DNA of 6,821 bases from Chloroflexota bacterium (lineage in GTDB: Bacteria; Chloroflexota; Anaerolineae; Anaerolineales; Anaerolineaceae). Location: positions 1-6,821 of the forward strand of contig JAKOSR010000023.1 of the NCBI GenBank assembly GCA_029777225.1. The letters are read 5' to 3'. Below are positions 1 to 4,437 of this stretch, one piece after another. The stretch's first letter is position 1; each line of letters opens with the position of its first letter. The notes under the pieces are model-generated. The model was not told where the DNA came from, did no database searches, and saw only the letters and a program-made list of their open reading frames with translations. The position numbers and the translations under genes are program-made.

Positions 1-972
1 CTGGCGTTGCGCCGCGTTGAGCACCCTTGCCCGGGGCGAATGTTGCCGCAGGGCCGCTTCTGCCAGGCTTAGGCGTGTTTTGCGGACCTCCACATGTCCC
101 GCGGCCAGGTTTTGCAGGGTGTTGGTTTGCAGGTTCAGCTGCGCGCTGAGGTCCTGCAGCGTGATGGGTGTGGCCAGTTCGGCCGCCGCGGTTGGTGTGG
201 GGGCGCGCAGGTCGGCGACAAAATCGGCAATGGTGAAATCGGTTTCGTGCCCGACCCCCGAAATGACCGGTACGCGCGAAGCGTAAATCGCGCGCGCGAC
301 GCCCTCATCGTTGAAGGCCCATAAGTCCTCGATTGAACCACCACCACGCGCCACGAGGATGACATCCACGTCTGGTAGCGTGTTCAGGGCTTTGAGCGCG
401 GCAATGATGCCCGCGATGGCTTCAACGCCCTGCACCGCGGTGGCTGCCAGGGTGACACGCGCCAGCGGTAGCCGCCGGCCAAGGGTTTGAAGCATATCCT
501 GCAGGGCCGCGCCGCTGGCCGAGGTAACAATGCCGATGTGGCATGGCAGTTGGGGCAGGGGTCGTTTGTGGCCAGGGTTAAACAGGCCTTCGGCCTCCAG
601 GCGGGCTTTCAGGAGCAGGAATTCCTGGTAGAGCGCGCCTTCACCAGCCGGCCGGAGTGAGTCCAGGTAGAGCTGCACCTGGCCACTGGCCGCGAACAGG
701 CTGACCGCGCCGTGGCCTTCCACGGCCATGCCATTGCGCAGTTCAAAGCGCAGCCGCATGGCGGCGGACCGCCACATGACACAGTGGATTTGCGCGTTTG
801 CGTCTTTGAGCGTGAAATACACATGCCCTGAAGCGGCTGGTTTGAAGTTGGAGACCTCACCACGCGCCCAAATATCCCGCAGCACCTCGTCGCTATCCAG
901 CACCTCGCGCAGGTAACTCGTTAGGGCCGTGACGGTCAGGATGGTGGGGGTGGTAAATTCAAAGTCGAACAT
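1..972 (-). CDS. xseA: Exodeoxyribonuclease VII large subunit, 3' part cut by the window edge
   Basis: Exonuclease VII degrades single-stranded DNA from both ends into short oligonucleotides; XseA is the catalytic subunit and pairs with several copies of XseB. Reading leftward from the ATG at 972-970, 324 codons stay open to position 1, so roughly the last quarter of a usual 400-450-residue protein lies outside. Residues about 12-105 form the OB-fold DNA-binding domain, with the family signature GEVSNFKPAASGHVYFTLKD at 38-57. The catalytic domain begins near 125. Family motifs are intact: GIVTSASGAALQD (D159), ARGGGSIEDLWAFNDE (R209), and VGHETDFTIADFVADLRAPTP (H242, D245 near its start). These acidic, Arg and His positions match residues I recall as essential in the E. 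coli enzyme. The end of the window enters the helical coiled-coil region. No Shine-Dalgarno sequence precedes the ATG, and the promoter suggests a leaderless message. xseB is not visible. Identification is very secure. Confidence 0.97.
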   Translation of the reverse strand, partial: MFDFEFTTPTILTVTALTSYLREVLDSDEVLRDIWARGEVSNFKPAASGHVYFTLKDANAQIHCVMWRSAAMRLRFELRNGMAVEGHGAVSLFAASGQVQLYLDSLRPAGEGALYQEFLLLKARLEAEGLFNPGHKRPLPQLPCHIGIVTSASGAALQDMLQTLGRRLPLARVTLAATAVQGVEAIAGIIAALKALNTLPDVDVILVARGGGSIEDLWAFNDEGVARAIYASRVPVISGVGHETDFTIADFVADLRAPTPTAAAELATPITLQDLSAQLNLQTNTLQNLAAGHVEVRKTRLSLAEAALRQHSPRARVLNAAQRQ

Positions 973-979
973 GCTCACA

Positions 980-1008
980 AGTATAGCCGAATTGGATGCC
1001 CGTGGTAA
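980..1008 (-). promoter_or_regulatory. Predicted leaderless promoter of xseA
   Basis: On the minus strand TTACCA (1008-1003, four of six matches to the -35 consensus) is followed after exactly 17 bases by TATACT (985-980, five of six matches to the -10 consensus). Only seven bases, TGTGAGC, separate the -10 box from the xseA ATG at 972, so the expected transcription start falls on or next to the initiation codon. There is no room for a ribosome binding site, which fits leaderless translation. Confidence 0.6.
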
Positions 1009-1011
1009 GCC

Positions 1012-1051
1012 CGCCTGGCAGGCTGGGGGGCAGGAGCGCCTGGCCGAGGCG
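1012..1051. repeat. Pair of CGCCTGGC-led palindromes in the divergent promoter region
   Basis: The octamer CGCCTGGC occurs at 1012-1019 and again at 1037-1044, 25 bp apart. Each copy is the left half of a small inverted repeat: GCCT-ggc-AGGC at 1013-1023 and CGCCT-ggccg-AGGCG at 1037-1051. The first abuts the xseA -35 hexamer and the second sits just upstream of the rightward TATAAT. They could be operator sites for one regulator acting on both promoters, but short GC palindromes are common in GC-rich DNA. Confidence 0.3.
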
Positions 1052-1054
1052 GGG

Positions 1055-1060
1055 TATAAT
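1055..1060 (+). promoter_or_regulatory. -10 box for the lipoprotein gene
   Basis: A perfect TATAAT lies 33 bp upstream of the lipoprotein ATG at 1093. No recognisable -35 hexamer occurs 16-18 bp upstream; that zone is occupied by the palindrome at 1037-1051, which may mean activator dependence or repression. Transcription would start near 1067, giving a 5' leader of about 25 bases. Confidence 0.5.
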
Positions 1061-1092
1061 ACCTCCCTCAATACCCAACGGAACAGAGGATT

Positions 1093-1746
1093 ATGATGAA
1101 ATTGAAAACGCTCACTTTACTTTTGCTGGCTATGCTTTTGGCCGCCTGCGCCACGCCTGGCACCACCCCCACCACCGACCTGCAGGCTACGGTGGTTTCG
1201 ATGCAGGTGCAGTTGACCGTGGCCGCCGGGGACCTGGCTCGGGCGGAAGCCGCGTTAGCCCAGCCTACCGCCACCTGCGCCACCTGCCCAACCTGCACCC
1301 CCGTGCCCAGCGCCACGCCGTTACCCCAGACCCCCACCCCGGTGCCCTCCCCGACCCCAACAGAGACGCCGCGCGGCAGCATTTCAGGTTCACTGGCTTA
1401 CCCCTCGGAGTTCATTCCGGCCCAGCGCGTCATCGCTTTTAACATCGCCACCGGCGAATACTACTGGGTGAACACCGTGGATGGCCAGGGCACCTACATC
1501 CTCACCGACCTGCCCGCGGCCACTTACCACGTGGTGGCTTACCTGGTGGCGCTCCCACACGACTCAATGGCCGGAGGTTACTCCCAGGCCGTGCCCTGCG
1601 GACTGCTGGCCAGTTGCGTGGACCACAGCCTGATAGACATCCAACTCAAGGCCGGCGAAGCCCTGGCCGGCATCAACCCGACGGACTGGTACGCGGGGGA
1701 CCCCGCCAGCGCGGGATGGCCGCTGGACCCGACCGTCGCACGTTAA
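1093..1746 (+). CDS. Lipoprotein with Pro/Thr-rich linker and carboxypeptidase-regulatory-like domain
   Basis: A predicted membrane-anchored, externally exposed lipoprotein of unknown function. A charged start (MMKLK) and hydrophobic stretch end in the lipobox LAAC, with Cys19 as the lipidated residue. Residues 28-57 are helical in character and could form a short coiled coil. Residues 60-68 contain C62, C65 and C68 spaced CxxCxxC, followed by a Pro/Thr spacer to about 93. The C-terminal domain (95-217), starting GSISGSLAYPSEFIPAQRV and containing GQGTYILTDLPAATYHVVAY, resembles the beta-sandwich carboxypeptidase-regulatory-like domain, usually a binding or structural module; C169 and C175 could form a disulfide. 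AGAGGA at 1085-1090 lies two bases before the first ATG but five before the second (1096), so translation probably starts at 1096 and gives 216 residues. It is transcribed alone, between its own -10 box and a terminator. Lipoprotein status is well supported; the ligand is unknown. Confidence 0.88.
   Translation: MMKLKTLTLLLLAMLLAACATPGTTPTTDLQATVVSMQVQLTVAAGDLARAEAALAQPTATCATCPTCTPVPSATPLPQTPTPVPSPTPTETPRGSISGSLAYPSEFIPAQRVIAFNIATGEYYWVNTVDGQGTYILTDLPAATYHVVAYLVALPHDSMAGGYSQAVPCGLLASCVDHSLIDIQLKAGEALAGINPTDWYAGDPASAGWPLDPTVAR
1271..1297 (+). repeat. Three tandem 9-bp units coding for the CxxCxxC segment
   Basis: The unit CCACCTGC(G/C) repeats at 1271 and 1280, with a one-base variant (CAACCTGC) at 1289. 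Because the period is nine bases, each copy encodes one Thr-Cys pair, producing the CxxCxxC spacing in the lipoprotein. Slippage or unit duplication is the simplest origin, and the number of cysteines could therefore vary between relatives. Confidence 0.5.
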
Positions 1747-1756
1747 GCGCATCCAG

Positions 1757-1784
1757 GCGCCCGGTAGCCAACCGCTCCGGGCGC
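1757..1784 (+). terminator. Rho-independent-like terminator after the lipoprotein gene
   Basis: Eight perfect base pairs, GCGCCCGG (1757-1764) with CCGGGCGC (1777-1784), enclose a 12-base loop and begin ten bases after the TAA stop. The following TGTTTATGT is only moderately T-rich, so termination may be incomplete. Confidence 0.6.
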
Positions 1785-1816
1785 TGTTTATGTAAACCCC
1801 GGACATTCTGGTAACA

Positions 1817-1833
1817 ATGCCTCGCCAAGGCAT
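1817..1833. repeat. Small inverted repeat in the intergenic region
   Basis: ATGCCT (1817-1822) and AGGCAT (1828-1833) form a six-base-pair stem with a five-base loop. There is no T tract after it. It lies 20 bp upstream of the proposed -35 box of the protease gene and could be an operator or a second weak terminator; no role can be assigned. Confidence 0.3.
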
Positions 1834-1852
1834 GAGCTTGTTCTGCAATTCT

Positions 1853-1881
1853 TTGCGTTAGGTATGTGATTATGTTATCCT
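1853..1881 (+). promoter_or_regulatory. Predicted promoter of the protease-thioesterase unit
   Basis: TTGCGT (1853-1858) and TATCCT (1876-1881) each match four of six consensus bases and are separated by exactly 17 bases. They lie in the most AT-rich part of the gap and about 40 bp upstream of the protease start, which is preceded by GAGGT at 1911-1915 with a six-base spacer. Confidence 0.45.
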
Positions 1882-1921
1882 AAATACTGTTTCATCCATC
1901 CTTTATTAACGAGGTCTGACC

Positions 1922-3760
1922 ATGTTAAAAACCTCCTTATTACCCCGCATCATCTTGATTTTAGGCGCGCTGGCCATGGCCGTGATGGCATGTTCCCTGG
2001 CTCCCACCACCACTCAACCCCCCAGTGAGTTGGAAGTGACATCCACCTACCCCACCAACAGCGTGGAGCAGGGGCGCAGCTTTGACGTGGTGGTCAACCT
2101 TTCCAACACCAGCCAATACAACGCGCATGTGACCGAAATCCGGCTGCCGGCCTCGTTCCTATCCAAGGTGAATTACCTTGGCTCGGAGCCGGCGCTCACG
2201 CTGACCAACAACGCCAGCGGGGATGGCATTTTGGCCATGGACCTGACTATCGCGCCCACGGGCCTGGAGCGCTTTATTTTCCGCTTTGAGGCCATCACAA
2301 CGGGGTCGCTTTCCGGCCTGGGTGTAGTGGCGACGGATGACGGCAGCTACCAATTCAATATGCAGGCTTCCGTGGTGGGGGTGAACCCCAGCGAGTGGCA
2401 GCCCGGCACGGCTTCCACGGCTACGCCGGCATCGCTTGGCAAGGTGCCTTTCCAGGCGGTGGTGCAGATAAAGGCCCTGGTCAGCATTGACGGCGAGAAT
2501 CAGGTGGGCTGGACGGGTTCGGGCACTATCATCACCACGGATGGGCTTATCCTGACCAACGCGCACGTGGTGCTCTCGGACCGCTTTTACCAGGTGCAGG
2601 ACCTGATTGTGGCCCTGACCCTGGCGCAGGACTCGCCGCCGGTTGACACGTATTATGCCAGCATCGTGCAGGCCGACGCCGCGCTGGATATCGCCGTGAT
2701 TAAGCCACGCACCGATATGCAGGGCAACCCGCTCAACTATGACACGCTCAACCTGCCGGCCGTGCCGATAGGCAACTCCGATAACCTGACGCTGGGTGAT
2801 GAAATCGTTATCCTTGGCTACCCGGGCATTGGTGGCGACACCATCACGCTGACGCGGGGTGAGGTGAGTGGTTTCACGTCGGAGGGGGGCTACGGCAACC
2901 GGGCGTTCATTAAAACCAGCGCCACCATTGCCGGTGGCAACTCTGGCGGGCTGGCGGTAAACCAAAACGGGGAGCTGGTAGGCGTGCCCACCCAGGTTGG
3001 CTCTGGGGATTTGGAAGGCGCCATCGTGGACTGCCGCCCGTTGGCAGATACCAACCGCGACGGCTACGTGGATGACTACGATACCTGCGTGCCCACAGGT
3101 GGCTTCATCAACGCGTTGCGACCAGTCAACCTGGCGACCAGCATCATCCAGGCCGCCAAGGCAGGCCAGGTGGCCATCCAGGCCGATACCACCATGGGCG
3201 AAACGTATCAATCCACCGGCAAAGTCATCTTCGAGGACGATTTCTCTGACCCGAACTCCGGCTGGTCCACCTTTGAATCTGAGAACGGCCTGACGCGCTA
3301 CGAAAACGGCGAACTGGTCATCCATGTGCTTTCCACGGACTACCTGGTCTGGTCGGATGTGGAATATGCCTACGACAATGTCAGCATGGAAGTGGACGCA
3401 CGCGTGCTTAACCCCGTGGGCGATTCGGACTTTGGCTTCATCTGTGGAGAGAAGGACAACGATCACTTCACTGTTTTGGAAATCAGTGAGGATGGCTATT
3501 ACACCATCTGGAAACAGAATGGCGAGGAATACGTCAGCCTGGTGGACTGGACTTATGCCGATACCATCGCGGCTGGGGGGCCGTTCAAGCTCTCTGCCAC
3601 GTGTGGCACACAGGGGCTGGTGCTGGCCGTCAATGGGCTGTTGCTGGCTGAAATCCAGGACGCCACCTTTGTACCCGGCCTGGTTGGGCTGGTAGGTGGC
3701 ACGTTTGGGAACACCGGCTTTAAAGTCGCTTTCGATAATTTTCAATTGCTGATACCCTGA
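1922..3760 (+). CDS. Trypsin-like (HtrA-type) serine protease lipoprotein with Ig-like and LamG-like domains
   Basis: A predicted surface lipoprotein endopeptidase of the chymotrypsin fold. The signal peptide ends in lipobox VMAC (Cys24). Residues about 36-155 form an Ig-like or CARDB-like beta-domain (SFDVVVNLSNTS). The protease domain spans about 175-415 with a complete triad: H215 in LTNAHVV, D256 in ADAALDIAV and S341 in GGNSGG. After the SGG strand, where HtrA proteases have loop L2, there is an insertion with D376-x-N378-x-D380-G-x-V-D384-D-x-D387, an EF-hand/dockerin-like calcium loop, bracketed by C371 and C389. Residues 435-612 form a concanavalin/LamG-like or 3-keto-disaccharide-hydrolase-like beta-sandwich opening with FEDDFSDPNSGW, probably for glycan or surface binding. 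No PDZ domain is present, unlike DegP. GAGGT sits six bases before the ATG, and the downstream hotdog gene is nine bases away. Substrate is unknown; the fold and catalytic residues are clear. Confidence 0.93.
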   Translation: MLKTSLLPRIILILGALAMAVMACSLAPTTTQPPSELEVTSTYPTNSVEQGRSFDVVVNLSNTSQYNAHVTEIRLPASFLSKVNYLGSEPALTLTNNASGDGILAMDLTIAPTGLERFIFRFEAITTGSLSGLGVVATDDGSYQFNMQASVVGVNPSEWQPGTASTATPASLGKVPFQAVVQIKALVSIDGENQVGWTGSGTIITTDGLILTNAHVVLSDRFYQVQDLIVALTLAQDSPPVDTYYASIVQADAALDIAVIKPRTDMQGNPLNYDTLNLPAVPIGNSDNLTLGDEIVILGYPGIGGDTITLTRGEVSGFTSEGGYGNRAFIKTSATIAGGNSGGLAVNQNGELVGVPTQVGSGDLEGAIVDCRPLADTNRDGYVDDYDTCVPTGGFINALRPVNLATSIIQAAKAGQVAIQADTTMGETYQSTGKVIFEDDFSDPNSGWSTFESENGLTRYENGELVIHVLSTDYLVWSDVEYAYDNVSMEVDARVLNPVGDSDFGFICGEKDNDHFTVLEISEDGYYTIWKQNGEEYVSLVDWTYADTIAAGGPFKLSATCGTQGLVLAVNGLLLAEIQDATFVPGLVGLVGGTFGNTGFKVAFDNFQLLIP

Positions 3761-3769
3761 GGAAATCCC

Positions 3770-4180
3770 ATGCGCATGCAAACATTGACCATTCATCATC
3801 TTGTCAAGGGCGAAGACCTGAACCACCACCGCACGCTGTATGCAGGACGGGGGGCTGAGTGGCTGGTGGAAGCCGGCTTTATTGCCGCCTCCAACCTATT
3901 ACCACCGGAGGAAGTGTTGTGCCTGAAAATCCATGGGATGCAGTTCCGCCGGCCGGTGCGCCCGGGCGAAGTGGTACGTTTTGATTCCAAGATTGTATTC
4001 ACCGGGAAAACACGCCTGGTCGCCTACATCCGCGCGGAAACCAAGGGTGAGCTGACCGTGGACGGGTTCATCACCTTCGTGCACGTGGACTTGAGTGGAA
4101 AACCCCAGCCGCACGGATTGAGCATTGAGGCCGTCACACCCGAAGAAATTGACCTGCAGGAGCAAGCCAGCCGGCTGTAA
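3770..4180 (+). CDS. Hotdog-fold acyl-CoA thioesterase-like protein
   Basis: A 136-residue protein without signal peptide or membrane segment, so probably cytoplasmic; length fits single-domain hotdog enzymes. The segment DLNHHRTLYAGRGAEWLVEAG (from residue 16) resembles the active-site region of YciA/acyl-CoA-hydrolase-type thioesterases, where a DxNxxGTLFGG-like loop enters the central helix. E34 occupies the place of the usual catalytic acid on that helix, and N18 corresponds to the conserved Asn; this alignment is by eye. The rest (MQFRRPVRPGEVVRFDSKIV) is the typical hotdog strand after the helix. The expected reaction is hydrolysis of an acyl-CoA or related thioester; the acyl group is unknown, and a dehydratase-like or non-catalytic role cannot be excluded. 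The SD sequence TGAGGA (3758-3763) overlaps the protease stop and gives a six-base spacer to this ATG; the ATG at 3776 would be too far. This implies co-transcription and possibly translational coupling with the protease. Confidence 0.8.
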   Translation: MRMQTLTIHHLVKGEDLNHHRTLYAGRGAEWLVEAGFIAASNLLPPEEVLCLKIHGMQFRRPVRPGEVVRFDSKIVFTGKTRLVAYIRAETKGELTVDGFITFVHVDLSGKPQPHGLSIEAVTPEEIDLQEQASRL

Positions 4181-4233
4181 CCCTGGGTTATCCATCGCCA
4201 GGGCATATTGCCGCGGGATTGATTGGCCGAATC

Positions 4234-4296
4234 GCGCACAATTTTCTTTTGATTGACGGATGAGAATAGACACCTGGGCTGACAGAAAATTCGCGC
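4234..4296. repeat. Imperfect inverted repeat upstream of the subtilase -10 box
   Basis: GCGC-AC-AATTTTC (4234-4246) is matched by GAAAATT-C-GCGC (4285-4296): seven contiguous pairs, a small asymmetry, then four more, around a 38-base spacer. The right arm falls over the -35 region belonging to the TATAAT at 4307. It may be a two-part operator, or a stem in read-through RNA from the preceding operon. Confidence 0.35.
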
Positions 4297-4306
4297 AATC
4301 TCAGGA

Positions 4307-4312
4307 TATAAT
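4307..4312 (+). promoter_or_regulatory. -10 box for the subtilase gene
   Basis: A perfect TATAAT. The best upstream -35-like hexamer, CTGACA (4279-4284), is 22 bases away, which is too far for normal sigma-70 spacing, so the promoter looks regulated or depends on another factor. Transcription from about 4319 would give an unusually long leader of roughly 120 bases before the ATG at 4438. Confidence 0.5.
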
Positions 4313-4342
4313 CGCCAACATTCTCCCAGCATGTGTCATAAC

Positions 4343-4437
4343 CCTCCCGGAATCTTATCCCCTGGAGGTGATTTTCAAGGCAAGTGTTTTTTTACTCTAA
4401 TCACCAAATCAAATCCAAGCGCCCAGAAGGAGTTAAC
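4343..4437 (+). promoter_or_regulatory. Subtilase 5' leader with two ribosome binding sites and SD-masking complementarity
   Basis: The leader holds a full-length Shine-Dalgarno sequence, GGAGGTGAT (4364-4372), 11 bases before an in-frame GTG (4384), and a second one, AGAAGGAG (4425-4432), five bases before the ATG at 4438. The first can pair downstream with AATCACC (4399-4405; seven perfect pairs with 4367-4373, 25-base loop) or upstream with CCTCC (4343-4347 with 4364-4368). The two pairings are mutually exclusive. This could be a translational switch; no known riboswitch class was recognised. The pairing is visible in the sequence; its function is inferred. Confidence 0.4.

Noticed and set aside
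17..365. Short open frames on both strands within the left end.
   Set aside because: All lie within the continuous xseA reading frame, which has strong family motifs.
996..1442. A 148-codon plus-strand open frame overlapping the lipoprotein gene in another frame.
   Set aside because: It starts inside the promoter region, crosses the TATAAT box, and encodes low-complexity Arg/Pro/His sequence, while the overlapping lipoprotein frame has a signal peptide and lipobox.
2159..3829. A 556-codon open frame on the minus strand opposite the trypsin-like protease.
   Set aside because: It lies almost entirely antisense to a gene with intact catalytic motifs, has no recognisable domain, is rich in His/Arg/Gly/Val as expected of a mirrored GC-rich frame, and has no SD or promoter of its own.
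4181..4203. CCCTGG/CCAGGG hairpin directly after the hotdog gene as a terminator.
   Set aside because: Only six pairs with an 11-base loop and no T tract after it; too weak to call, so read-through into the subtilase region is possible.
4387..4393. A run of seven T as an intrinsic terminator or attenuator before the subtilase.
   Set aside because: No stable GC-rich stem ends directly before the run; the nearest pairing (4367-4373 with 4399-4405) places the T run in the loop.
4384..4437. GTG at 4384 as the main start of the subtilase.
   Set aside because: It would put 18 hydrophilic residues before a textbook signal peptide, and the ATG at 4438 has its own well-spaced SD. It is kept only as a possible alternative start in the findings.
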